A DNA stretch of 6,693 nt from Bacteroidia bacterium. Lineage in GTDB: Bacteria > Bacteroidota > Bacteroidia > NS11-12g > UBA955. Under the pieces are notes generated by a model. That model saw only the letters and a program-made list of their open reading frames with translations, was not told the origin of the DNA and searched no databases. Of the stretch, positions 1 through 6,228 are shown one piece after another. Every line of letters starts with the position of its first letter. Within the stretch, counting starts at the first letter, position 1. Location of the stretch: assembly GCA_020848595.1 (NCBI GenBank), contig JADLHV010000143.1, positions 1-6,693 on the forward strand, in the 5' to 3' direction. A program made the translations under genes and the position numbers.

Positions 1-1006
1 AAAAATCTTTTTCATCTCCAATTTTCATAGCTTTATCTCTTCTTACCCAATGAATATCTTTTGTAGGAACAAATAGTCCTTTTCGATACAATCCTGGATG
101 CTGCTCTCCCATACCAACATAAATAATATTTTTCTTAGTATCTGTTGCCAAAACAAACATACCTTCTGCTTTGCCACCAATATTTAGTCCCTTCCTTTGT
201 CCAACAGTAAAATAATGAGCCCCATTATGCTGTCCAATTATCTTCCCTGATTCAGATTTAAATTCAAATGGTTCTGAAAGTACTTTAATATCTTCAGTAA
301 TTGAAAAGTTAAACAATTCTGATTCTGCAGAAACTTCAATAATATCGCCCTTAACAGGCTTTAATTGCTGTTGAAGAAACTCTGGCAACCTTACTTTTCC
401 AATAAAACACAAACCTTGCGAATCTTTCTTTTCGGCCGTTGCTAATCCTATTTTTGCAGCAATAGCTCTAACCTCTGGTTTAGTAAGTTCTCCAATAGGA
501 AATAATGCTTTAGAGAGTTGTTCTTGACTAATTTGACATAAAAAATAACTTTGATCTTTATTGCCATCTTTACCTGCTAATAGTCGATACACCTTGCCTG
601 CATCAGTTGCAATTTCTTCTCTTCGACAATAATGTCCAGTTGCAACATAATCGGCCCCTAATTTTTCGGCGGCTTTTAAAAATACATCGAATTTTATTTC
701 GCGATTACATAATACATCTGGATTGGGTGTTCGACCCGATTCGTATTCAGCAAACATATAATCTACTATACGTTTTCTGTACTCGTCACTTAAATCTATT
801 GTTTGAAATGGGATACTTAAGCTATCCGCTACTAACATAGCATCATTGCTGTCATCTATCCATGGACATTCGTCGCTAATCGTTACAGAAGTATCATGCC
901 AGTTTTTCATAAACATGCCTATTACTTCATGGCCATCTTCTTTTAATAGATATGCTGCTACCGATGAATCAACGCCACCGCTTAATCCTACAACTACTTT
1001 TGCCAT
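1..1006 (-). CDS. mnmA: tRNA-specific 2-thiouridylase MnmA (3' end cut off by window edge)
   Basis: MnmA makes the 2-thio group of U34 in the tRNAs for Lys, Glu and Gln. It adenylates the base with ATP and then transfers persulfide sulfur, in the cytoplasm. Reading the minus strand from ATG at 1006 gives 335 residues with no stop up to the window edge; the family is about 360-370 long, so only the end of the C-terminal beta-barrel is missing. Visible landmarks are the PP-loop SGGVDSS (residues 9-15), FMKNW (32-36), GRTPNPDVLCN with the first catalytic Cys at 100, ATGHY (122-126), NKDQSYF (149-155), DSQGLCFIG with the second catalytic Cys at 200, and TVGQRKGLNIGG (about 267-278). Both active-site cysteines are present, so the enzyme should be functional. 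The start MAKVVVGLSGG is the usual N-terminus. It is divergent from the flavoprotein gene at 1144 and has an exact -7 box 13 nt upstream. Codons favour A at the third position (GTA, GCA, ATA), unlike the plus-strand genes. Identification is very secure. Confidence 0.97.
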   Translation of the reverse strand, partial: MAKVVVGLSGGVDSSVAAYLLKEDGHEVIGMFMKNWHDTSVTISDECPWIDDSNDAMLVADSLSIPFQTIDLSDEYRKRIVDYMFAEYESGRTPNPDVLCNREIKFDVFLKAAEKLGADYVATGHYCRREEIATDAGKVYRLLAGKDGNKDQSYFLCQISQEQLSKALFPIGELTKPEVRAIAAKIGLATAEKKDSQGLCFIGKVRLPEFLQQQLKPVKGDIIEVSAESELFNFSITEDIKVLSEPFEFKSESGKIIGQHNGAHYFTVGQRKGLNIGGKAEGMFVLATDTKKNIIYVGMGEQHPGLYRKGLFVPTKDIHWVRRDKAMKIGDEKDF

Positions 1007-1019
1007 GTCTAACTGCCTG

Positions 1020-1027
1020 CAAATATA
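1020..1027 (-). promoter_or_regulatory. Bacteroidota -7 promoter box for mnmA
   Basis: On the minus strand this reads TATATTTG, an exact match to the Bacteroidota -7 consensus TAnnTTTG. It ends 13 nt before the mnmA ATG, predicting a leader of about 10 nt. I see no TTTG-like -33 element at the usual distance. There is no Shine-Dalgarno sequence between box and start. The assignment rests on the consensus and position only. Confidence 0.55.
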
Positions 1028-1063
1028 ATACGAATCTTATGGTAATTATATCTACTTGGTTTT

Positions 1064-1073
1064 ATAGTACTAT
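1064..1073. repeat. 10-bp palindrome in the mnmA / flavoprotein divergent region
   Basis: ATAGTACTAT is a perfect 10-bp palindrome near the middle of the 137-bp divergent intergenic region (1007-1143). An 8-bp direct repeat, TCAATATG, occurs beside it at 1073-1080 and again at 1101-1108, 28 bp apart. Either could be a regulator site, but short AT-rich palindromes and repeats arise readily by chance in DNA of this composition. Confidence 0.2.
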
Positions 1074-1109
1074 CAATATGCTCTATACAGCTATTTATTT
1101 TCAATATGT

Positions 1110-1139
1110 TTTGTTTTACACTCTTTGACCCTAATTTTG
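1110..1139 (+). promoter_or_regulatory. Bacteroidota promoter (-33 TTTG / -7 TAATTTTG) for the flavoprotein gene
   Basis: TTTG at 1110-1113 is followed after 18 nt by TAATTTTG at 1132-1139. This is the best two-part match in the window to the Bacteroidota promoter (TTTG near -33 and TAnnTTTG near -7). The -7 box ends only 4 nt before the ATG at 1144, so transcription should begin at or within a few nucleotides of the start codon, giving a leaderless or almost leaderless mRNA. Confidence 0.65.
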
Positions 1140-1143
1140 CCCT

Positions 1144-1983
1144 ATGCTTTCAATTACTCCCGAAGAACTAACCATCCCAAAATTACACCAGTTATTATTA
1201 GGCAGTGTTGGGCCAAGACCAATTTGTTTTGCTAGTACTGTAGACGCTAATGGTATTAGAAATCTTGCACCATTTAGTTTCTTTAATGTGTTTAGTGCTA
1301 ATCCTCCTATTTTGGTTTTTTCTCCTGCGCGCAGTGGTAGAACTGGCGAAAGTAAACATACTTACGATAATGTAAAGGAAGTTCCCGAAGTTGTCATAAA
1401 TATAGTAACCTATGATATGGTTCACCAAATGTCTTTAACAAGCTCTCCCTATGCTAAAGATGTTGATGAATTTATAAAATCAGGCTTTACACCTGTGGAT
1501 TCTGACCTAATTCGACCTGCTCGTGTTTTAGAAAGTCCAGTGCAATTAGAATGTAAGGTCCAAGAAGTAGTAGAACTCGGACAAAATGGTGGTGCTGGTA
1601 ATTTAATTATTTGCAGGGTGGTTAAAATGCATATAGATGAATCTAAATTAAACGAACAAGGTTTAATAGATCAAACTAAAATTGATTTAGTTGCTAGAAT
1701 GGGTGGCGACTGGTATTGCAGGGCTCATGGAGATGCACTATTTGAATTAATCAAACCTTTAACCAATTGCGGTATTGGAGTTGATGCCCTACCAGAACAT
1801 ATCCGATTAAGTCATGTTCTTACGGGTAACGACCTCGGAAAATTAGGCAATATTGAAGAAATGCCTTCTGATGAATGGATGCAAGAAATTAAATTTCAAT
1901 ATGCAGGAAAAGATGCTTTTCTATCTGCTAAAAAACTGCTCGATGACGGTAAACCAAAAGAAGCGCTGGCTTTACTTTGGTAA
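1144..1983 (+). CDS. Flavin reductase-like FMN-binding split-barrel protein
   Basis: This is a 279-residue protein of the flavin reductase-like family, which binds FMN in a split beta-barrel. Members reduce flavin or act as flavin-dependent oxidoreductases; the substrate here cannot be told. Family features are GSVGPRPICFASTVDANG (20-37), the FMN-binding-type stretch NLAPFSFFNVFSANPP (40-55), KHTYDNVKEVPEVVINIV (71-88), SPYAKDVDEF (101-110), ESPVQLECKV (130-139) and the late loop MGGDWYCR (186-193). About 80 residues follow the barrel. They are largely helical-looking and end in KKLLDDGKPKEALALLW, so the protein is longer than simple 160-200-residue flavin reductases. The start is firm because an in-frame TAA at 1132, inside the -7 box, lies four codons upstream. 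It is transcribed away from mnmA and has its own promoter. No pathway partner is adjacent. The family is secure; the exact reaction is unknown. Confidence 0.88.
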   Translation: MLSITPEELTIPKLHQLLLGSVGPRPICFASTVDANGIRNLAPFSFFNVFSANPPILVFSPARSGRTGESKHTYDNVKEVPEVVINIVTYDMVHQMSLTSSPYAKDVDEFIKSGFTPVDSDLIRPARVLESPVQLECKVQEVVELGQNGGAGNLIICRVVKMHIDESKLNEQGLIDQTKIDLVARMGGDWYCRAHGDALFELIKPLTNCGIGVDALPEHIRLSHVLTGNDLGKLGNIEEMPSDEWMQEIKFQYAGKDAFLSAKKLLDDGKPKEALALLW

Positions 1984-2057
1984 TATTTATACAACACTTG
2001 ATAAATCTTTGTTAAAGCTATATAGATTTACTTGATATAAAGTTGCATAGAATTACT

Positions 2058-2065
2058 TACTTTTG
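2058..2065 (+). promoter_or_regulatory. -7 promoter box for nfu
   Basis: TACTTTTG matches TAnnTTTG exactly. Unlike the other plus-strand boxes it lies 27 nt before the start codon, predicting a 5' leader of roughly 24 nt. A weak -33 candidate (CTTG, 2031-2034) is 23 nt upstream, a longer spacing than usual. A perfect inverted repeat begins at the next base (2066), so the start of transcription would fall inside or next to it. Confidence 0.5.
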
Positions 2066-2078
2066 TAGAATAATTCTA
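2066..2078. promoter_or_regulatory. Inverted repeat TAGAAT-A-ATTCTA, candidate operator of nfu
   Basis: The 13-bp element is a perfect inverted repeat with 6-bp arms around one central A. It directly abuts the nfu -7 box and covers the predicted transcription start. A related half-site, TAGAATTA, lies just upstream at 2048-2055. The position suits a repressor site, for example for a regulator of Fe-S assembly, but the motif is not one I can assign to a known regulator. The arms are too short and AT-rich for a strong RNA hairpin. Confidence 0.35.
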
Positions 2079-2092
2079 AATAAGCATTCCTC

Positions 2093-2656
2093 ATGAGCAA
2101 TATGGTTACTATTTACGCCGAAGCAACTCCAAATCCTGATAGTATGAAATTCGTTGTCAGTAAGATGATCTTACCCAACGATAGTGCAGATTTTAGAACT
2201 AGAGAGAAAGCAGAAGGTCACTCTCCTCTTGCTATTGAAATATTCGATAAATTTAATTTTGCTAATGGGGTATTTATAATGAACAATTTTGTCTCAATTA
2301 CAAAATTACCCGATGTTCAATGGGCTGATTATATTTCCGAAATTCGCGAATTCATCAAATCTTATATCGAAAGTGGAAAAGAAATTATCGCAAAAAACAA
2401 AGCGCTTAGCCCTGAAGAGGAAGGTGAAATCGAATCTAAAATAATCAAGTTACTTGACGATCATGTTAAACCTGCTGTTGAAATGGATGGCGGTGCTATT
2501 AGCTTCAAATCTTTTAAAGATGGTATTGTTACTGTTGTTATGAAAGGCAGTTGTAGCGGATGTCCTTCTTCTACTTTTACGCTTAAAGCTGGTATCGAAA
2601 ATCTTTTGAAAAGAATGGTCCCTCAAGTGGAAGCCGTAGAAGCAGAAGCCGAATAA
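2093..2656 (+). CDS. nfu: Nfu-type iron-sulfur cluster scaffold/carrier protein
   Basis: This 187-residue cytoplasmic protein has the two-domain Nfu architecture. The N-terminal Nfu_N domain (about 5-95) begins with the hallmark ATPNPDSMKF (11-20) and contains FANGVFIMNNFVSITK (56-71). A short acidic linker (SPEEEGE, 106-112) leads to the NifU-like C-terminal domain (about 113-180), with VKPAVEMDGGAISF (125-138) and GSCSGCPSSTFTLKAGIE (152-169). Cys154 and Cys157 form the CxxC that holds a bridging [4Fe-4S] cluster in Nfu dimers, which is passed to client apoproteins. The acidic tail (EAVEAEAE) is probably disordered. ATG at 2093 is chosen; ATG at 2102 (Met4) is a possible alternative and would not change the domains. 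No other Fe-S assembly gene (suf or isc) is in view. The gene appears to stand alone, with a -7 box and an inverted repeat upstream. No clear terminator follows in 2657-2749. Confidence 0.94.
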   Translation: MSNMVTIYAEATPNPDSMKFVVSKMILPNDSADFRTREKAEGHSPLAIEIFDKFNFANGVFIMNNFVSITKLPDVQWADYISEIREFIKSYIESGKEIIAKNKALSPEEEGEIESKIIKLLDDHVKPAVEMDGGAISFKSFKDGIVTVVMKGSCSGCPSSTFTLKAGIENLLKRMVPQVEAVEAEAE

Positions 2657-2733
2657 AATATTTTCTTCTCTGATTTTCAATACTTAACCCTGTTTAGCCT
2701 ATACTTTTTATCGACTTAATCTTTCTTGTGGCA

Positions 2734-2742
2734 TATTTTTTG
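2734..2742 (+). promoter_or_regulatory. Imperfect -7 promoter box for the lipoprotein gene
   Basis: TATTTTTTG resembles the -7 consensus but has three rather than two bases between TA and TTTG. It ends 7 nt before the ATG at 2750. A match in a T-run is weak evidence on its own; its position parallels the better boxes before the neighbouring genes. Confidence 0.3.
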
Positions 2743-2749
2743 ACTATAA

Positions 2750-3337
2750 ATGTCAATACATAAAATATACTCCATGAGACAGCTTAAACTTACCTTGCAA
2801 ATCTTGACTCTTTTTACTCTCTTTTTGAGCGCATGCTCGAAAGATGACTCTGGTTCTAATAACGATGGAAATGTTGCTTTACCAGCCGGACCTCAAGATA
2901 CAGTTACTTCATTTATGGTCTTCTTTACTAATACTGTAGATTCTTCTGTTGAAGTTGGTAGTTACGATGACGTTGATGGTCCTGGCCCTATTACTCCTAA
3001 TCTTGGTGGTGTAGTGCTTAAAAAGAATTCAACTTATGTCCTTAGTTTCTTTATTGAAGATGGAACTGGTCCTTCTAAAGTATATCTGCATACTAAAATT
3101 AAAAATAATGGTAAAGACTTTAAATTTTGCTTTAGTAATCCTCTCGGTATCAATGTTGTTTCGACTGACTCAGATGGTTCATTACCTATTGGATTAGTTA
3201 GCACTTTAAATACAAGCAATAGCACTGGAATGGACCAACTTAATTTTACCATTAAATACCAAAAGGGTGTCAAAAATGGTTCTTGCTCTCCTGGTATTGT
3301 TTATCATTCTTGTAATATTCCAATTATTATCAATTAA
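2750..3337 (+). CDS. Probable surface-exposed lipoprotein of a Bacteroidota-type beta-rich family, function unknown
   Basis: This 195-residue lipoprotein has a lysine-containing n-region, a hydrophobic core and the lipobox LSAC, with lipidated Cys29. The following residues, S-K-D-D-S, fit the K-(D/E)2 lipoprotein export signal described in Bacteroidota, so the mature protein is likely carried to the outer face of the outer membrane. After a low-complexity linker (30-48) comes a beta-rich domain with TVTSFMVFFTNT (51-62), YDDVDGPGP (72-80), LKKNSTYVLSFFIED (90-104), STDSDGS (138-144), PIGLVSTLNT (146-155) and LNFTIKYQKGVKNGS (164-178). From memory this pattern resembles the small Bacteroidota lipoproteins often labelled 'type 1 periplasmic binding fold superfamily', but it is divergent and the name implies no proven function. 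Mature Cys127, 179 and 188 could form a disulfide. ATG at 2774 (Met9) is an equally plausible start and gives a more standard 20-residue signal peptide. No TonB-dependent receptor lies beside it. A terminator follows. Confidence 0.75.
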   Translation: MSIHKIYSMRQLKLTLQILTLFTLFLSACSKDDSGSNNDGNVALPAGPQDTVTSFMVFFTNTVDSSVEVGSYDDVDGPGPITPNLGGVVLKKNSTYVLSFFIEDGTGPSKVYLHTKIKNNGKDFKFCFSNPLGINVVSTDSDGSLPIGLVSTLNTSNSTGMDQLNFTIKYQKGVKNGSCSPGIVYHSCNIPIIIN

Positions 3338-3356
3338 TTTATACAAATAAACCCTT

Positions 3357-3384
3357 AATCCCGCTCAAAAGGCGGGATTTTTTT
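3357..3384 (+). terminator. Rho-independent terminator after the lipoprotein gene
   Basis: AATCCCGC (3357-3364) pairs perfectly with GCGGGATT (3372-3379) across a 7-nt loop (TCAAAAG), giving an 8-bp stem with a GC core. A run of seven T (3378-3384) follows. It starts 20 nt after the lipoprotein stop codon and separates that gene from thiL. It is the only convincing intrinsic terminator in the window. Confidence 0.9.
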
Positions 3385-3428
3385 ATTTATTGAACTTTTA
3401 ATTACGATGATAAAACAGCTCAAATCGC

Positions 3429-3436
3429 TAATTTTG
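3429..3436 (+). promoter_or_regulatory. -7 promoter box for thiL
   Basis: TAATTTTG is an exact TAnnTTTG match, ending 4 nt before the thiL ATG, the same box and spacing as at 1132-1139. The predicted mRNA is leaderless or nearly so. The preceding terminator makes an own promoter for thiL necessary. No clear -33 TTTG is visible at 18-21 nt upstream. Confidence 0.6.
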
Positions 3437-3440
3437 CAAA

Positions 3441-4475
3441 ATGTTAGAAAACTCAGGCAGAACAGAATTGAGCACCTTAGGAGAATTTGGACTTATTGAC
3501 CATCTTTCTAAATCAATTCAGTTACATCAACCTTCTACTATTAAAGGTATTGGTGACGATGCAGCCGTTATCGATGCTGAAAATAAATACCAACTAATCT
3601 CAACAGATATTTTTGTCGAAGGTACTCATTTCGACCTCTCTTATACGCCTCTTATGCACCTTGGTTATAAATCTATTGTAACTAATATCAGTGATATTGT
3701 GGCTATGAACGGTAAAGCTACTCATGTTCTTGTTAGTATAGCCTTAAGCAACCGCTTTTCTCTTGAAGCTGTTGAGGATTTATATAAAGGAATGATTACC
3801 GCTTGTAATCTTTATGGTGTTGATTTAATCGGCGGTGATACTTCTTCAAGTCAAAAAGGACTTATTATCAATGTAACTTGTTATGGTGAAGTGGCTAAAG
3901 ATAAAGTTTGTTATAGAAGTGGATGTAAACCTGGCGACCTAGTTGTGGTTTCTGGAGATCTTGGAGCCGCTTATCTTGGCTTACATATACTCGAAAGGGA
4001 AAAAAGAATCTATTTGGAAAAACCAGATTTTCAACCTGATTTAGAAGGAAACGACTATCTAATTCAAAGACAACTGCGCCCCGAAGCTCGTATTGATATT
4101 ATTAAAATGCTCGATGAAATTGGGGTAACACCTACCTCTATGATGGATATTAGTGATGGACTCTCAAGCGAGCTTCACCATATTGCTAAACAAAGTAATG
4201 TTGGATTTACTATTTATGAAGATAAACTGCCTATGGATCCTATAGCCTATCAAAGAGCAATCGATTTAGGAATTGACCCTACTGTTGCAATGTTGAATGG
4301 TGGAGAGGACTATGAATTACTTTTTACAGTGCCAATTGCCGAATATGATAAGATAAAAAAAGAAATGGAAATCACCATTATTGGCCATGCAGTTGAAGCT
4401 GGTGAAGGTCTACATTTGATAAGTAAATCTGATATCAAACATAAATTAACCGCACAAGGTTGGTCGCATGTTTAA
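3441..4475 (+). CDS. thiL: Thiamine-monophosphate kinase ThiL
   Basis: ThiL phosphorylates thiamine monophosphate with ATP to give thiamine diphosphate, the last step of cofactor synthesis, in the cytoplasm. The 344-residue product belongs to the PurM/ThiL (AIR synthase-like) superfamily. The N-terminal half carries GIGDDAAVI (36-44), STDIFVEGTHF (54-64), LGYKS (74-78), NISDIVAMNG (82-91) and LIGGDTSSS (129-137), which together supply the Mg2+ and ATP-binding aspartates. The C-terminal half has GDLGAAYLGL (172-181), LRPEAR (212-217), MDISDGL (235-241) and GGEDYELLF (287-295). It is slightly longer than the roughly 325-residue enterobacterial enzyme and complete at both ends. The start is fixed by an in-frame TAA at 3429, inside the promoter box, four codons upstream. 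No other thi gene is adjacent; the gene stands alone between a terminator and the panB promoter. All recognisable motifs are intact. Confidence 0.96.
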   Translation: MLENSGRTELSTLGEFGLIDHLSKSIQLHQPSTIKGIGDDAAVIDAENKYQLISTDIFVEGTHFDLSYTPLMHLGYKSIVTNISDIVAMNGKATHVLVSIALSNRFSLEAVEDLYKGMITACNLYGVDLIGGDTSSSQKGLIINVTCYGEVAKDKVCYRSGCKPGDLVVVSGDLGAAYLGLHILEREKRIYLEKPDFQPDLEGNDYLIQRQLRPEARIDIIKMLDEIGVTPTSMMDISDGLSSELHHIAKQSNVGFTIYEDKLPMDPIAYQRAIDLGIDPTVAMLNGGEDYELLFTVPIAEYDKIKKEMEITIIGHAVEAGEGLHLISKSDIKHKLTAQGWSHV

Positions 4476-4549
4476 ATTTAAAGTAACATGATTCAATAGT
4501 ATTTCAAAGTTAAGAATAGCATTTTAATGTAAATTCGAAAAAAAATTAT

Positions 4550-4557
4550 TACGTTTG
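4550..4557 (+). promoter_or_regulatory. -7 promoter box for panB
   Basis: TACGTTTG is an exact TAnnTTTG match, ending 5 nt before the panB ATG. No Shine-Dalgarno sequence or clear -33 element is visible; upstream there is only an A-run (4538-4545). It would drive panB and the RDD gene behind it from an almost leaderless transcript. Confidence 0.55.
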
Positions 4558-4562
4558 AAACC

Positions 4563-5384
4563 ATGTCCGTAACCCCTTCTAAACCTGCTAAGAGAGTCAC
4601 TGTTCATACTTTGATTGAAATGAAACAGCGTCACGAAAAAATTAGTATGCTTACTGCTTACGATTTTTCTCTCGCTCGAATTATTGATGACGCAGGTATT
4701 GATGTAATCTTAGTGGGCGATAGCGCTTCAAATGTTATGGCTGGTCACGAAACAACGCTTCCAATTACACTCGATCAAATGATTTACCATGCTTCTTCTG
4801 TAATTAGAGCCGTAAAACGAGCACTTGTGGTTGTCGATTTGCCCTTTGGATCTTATCAAGGTAATAGCAAAGAAGCCCTTAATAGTAGCATTCGAATTAT
4901 GAAAGAAAGTGGTGCTCATGCTATTAAATTAGAAGGAGGTGAAGAAGTAAGCGAATCTGTTAAGAGAATTATTAGTGCTGGTGTGCCTGTTATGGGTCAC
5001 TTAGGACTTACTCCTCAAAGTATTTACAAATTTGGAACTTATGCTGTAAGAGCTGTAGAAAAAGAAGAAGCTGATAAATTAATTCTCGATGCCCAAATAT
5101 TACAAGACTCTGGTTGCTTCGCTATTGTTCTCGAAAAAATTCCTGCTGAATTAGCTAAATTAGTTGCTTCTAATCTTACTATTCCTGTAATTGGTATTGG
5201 TGCAGGATCAGATGTAGATGGACAAGTGCTCGTTCTGCACGATATGCTTGGTATCAATAAAGATTTTTCTCCAAGATTCATGAGACGTTATTTGAATTTA
5301 TACGAATCAATAAAAAATGGCGTTGAAAAATATATAGAGGATGTTAAAACCCTCGATTTCCCAAATGAAAATGAAAAATACTAA
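4563..5384 (+). CDS. panB: 3-methyl-2-oxobutanoate hydroxymethyltransferase PanB
   Basis: PanB transfers a hydroxymethyl group from 5,10-methylenetetrahydrofolate to 2-oxoisovalerate, making ketopantoate, the first committed step to pantothenate and CoA. The 273-residue TIM-barrel protein is the usual length. Motifs in order are SMLTAYDFSLAR (28-39), VGDSASNVMAG (51-61), DLPFGSYQ (92-99), AIKLEGG (120-126), GHLGLTPQS (145-153), IVLEKIP (188-194), IGIGAG (210-215) and DGQVLVLHD (219-227). By comparison with the E. coli enzyme, the Mg2+ ligands are Asp53, Asp92 and Glu124, Lys122 is in the active site, and Glu191 is the catalytic base; all are present. It is followed after 7 bp by the RDD gene, probably as one transcript. 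panC and panD are not in the window. Identification is very secure. Confidence 0.97.
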   Translation: MSVTPSKPAKRVTVHTLIEMKQRHEKISMLTAYDFSLARIIDDAGIDVILVGDSASNVMAGHETTLPITLDQMIYHASSVIRAVKRALVVVDLPFGSYQGNSKEALNSSIRIMKESGAHAIKLEGGEEVSESVKRIISAGVPVMGHLGLTPQSIYKFGTYAVRAVEKEEADKLILDAQILQDSGCFAIVLEKIPAELAKLVASNLTIPVIGIGAGSDVDGQVLVLHDMLGINKDFSPRFMRRYLNLYESIKNGVEKYIEDVKTLDFPNENEKY

Positions 5385-5391
5385 AATCTAA

Positions 5392-6117
5392 ATGCAGACA
5401 ATTGAAATCAATACTACTCAAAATGTTGTTATTGACTACCAATTAGCTGGATTGTCGCATAGAATTTTTGCCTTTCTTATAGACCTAGCGATTATCGTTT
5501 TTTCTGCATCTATCTTATTCAAAATATTAGCCGAAAATATCCTGAGTATCGAAATTACCGCTGTTTTTATTGTCCTTTACGTTTTATTCTATCCTCTTTT
5601 AAGTGAAATTTTAGGCGATGGTCAGTCTGTAGGTAAGAAAATAATGGGTATAAAAGTAATAAAAATCAATGGTGATGAACTTGAATTCTATGATTATTTT
5701 AGTCGATGGGCACTGACCTTTATTGATATTTATTTTTCATTTGGAAGTATTGCATCTATTATGATTGTTAGTAATAGAAATGGGCAACGTATTGGAGATA
5801 TCATTGCAGGTACAACTATTATTAAGAAAAATAGCTCTTTTGGATTTCAATTAAATGACATTTTAAAGCTCAATAATAAGGACAAAGATTCGTATGAATT
5901 TAGTTATCCTCTTGCCAAAAATCTTGAAGAAAAAGATGTCTTACTTATTAAAAATCTAATTTATAGAAATCGAATTTATAACAATTCAGCCCACAACGAA
6001 GCCTTAGATATTCTCGTTAAACGAATTGCCGAAGTTGTTGATGAACATCGTCCTCAAGAGGATAAAGAAGCTTTTCTTAATAAAGTTATGACGGAATACA
6101 TTATTTTGACTCGATGA
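5392..6117 (+). CDS. RDD-family inner-membrane protein
   Basis: This 241-residue membrane protein has an RDD domain, named for conserved Arg and Asp residues. Visible are LSHRIFAFLIDLAII (21-35, Arg24 and Asp31 of the signature), GDGQSVGKKIMGIKVI (75-90) and RIGDIIAGTTII (133-144, third signature residue Asp136). Hydrophobic segments at about 25-46, 55-74 and 107-126 suggest three membrane spans. A charged, apparently soluble C-terminal region of about 95 residues (150-241) follows and looks helical. The role of RDD proteins is poorly defined; transport or ion-related functions have been proposed for some, and nothing here decides it. ATG at 5392 is 7 bp after the panB stop with no separate promoter box, so it is probably translated from the panB mRNA. 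In Bacteroidota I would more often expect an RDD gene beside a SpoIIM-like gene, which is absent here. Confidence 0.85.
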   Translation: MQTIEINTTQNVVIDYQLAGLSHRIFAFLIDLAIIVFSASILFKILAENILSIEITAVFIVLYVLFYPLLSEILGDGQSVGKKIMGIKVIKINGDELEFYDYFSRWALTFIDIYFSFGSIASIMIVSNRNGQRIGDIIAGTTIIKKNSSFGFQLNDILKLNNKDKDSYEFSYPLAKNLEEKDVLLIKNLIYRNRIYNNSAHNEALDILVKRIAEVVDEHRPQEDKEAFLNKVMTEYIILTR

Positions 6118-6228
6118 ATTTGTTTTATTCAGTAATCAGTTTCTCGTTGTCTTTACAAAATTTTCATTTAATCTCTATTATTTCTGATTTTGTGCAAATC
6201 AACGCATTCAATTTATAGTTCCTAACCT

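Noticed and set aside
995..1002. TACTTTTG on the plus strand within the first codons of mnmA
   Set aside because: It matches the -7 consensus but lies inside the conserved coding sequence for the MnmA N-terminus, over 140 bp from the next plus-strand start; taken as a chance match.
607..1028. Plus-strand open frames of 60-77 codons opposite mnmA
   Set aside because: They lie antisense to a well-supported mnmA frame with all catalytic motifs, and their translations show no domain-like composition.
1007..1143. Possible riboswitch or small RNA in the divergent intergenic region, or a thiamine riboswitch before thiL
   Set aside because: No conserved thiamine-box elements or extended stems are visible, and the promoter boxes leave almost no leader in which a riboswitch could form.
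1198..1428. Minus-strand open frame inside the flavoprotein gene, and similar ones inside nfu, the lipoprotein gene and panB
   Set aside because: All are shadows of plus-strand genes whose family motifs are clear; none has a promoter box of its own or a plausible product.
1853..2035. Plus-strand 60-codon frame overlapping the end of the flavoprotein gene
   Set aside because: Out of frame with that gene, its last third is in AT-rich intergenic DNA, and the peptide has no recognisable feature.
2661..2672. AAAATATTTT palindrome after nfu as a regulatory site or terminator
   Set aside because: Low-complexity AT sequence with no GC pairs and no downstream T-run.
6115..6130. Hairpin TGAAT...ATTCA at the end of the RDD gene as a terminator
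   Set aside because: The stem is only 5 bp and nearly all AT, and no T-run follows, so it should be too weak.
6186..6200. Inverted repeat GATTT-TGTGC-AAATC upstream of the EamA gene
   Set aside because: Five-bp AT-rich arms are expected by chance; it is not placed relative to the promoter box in a telling way.
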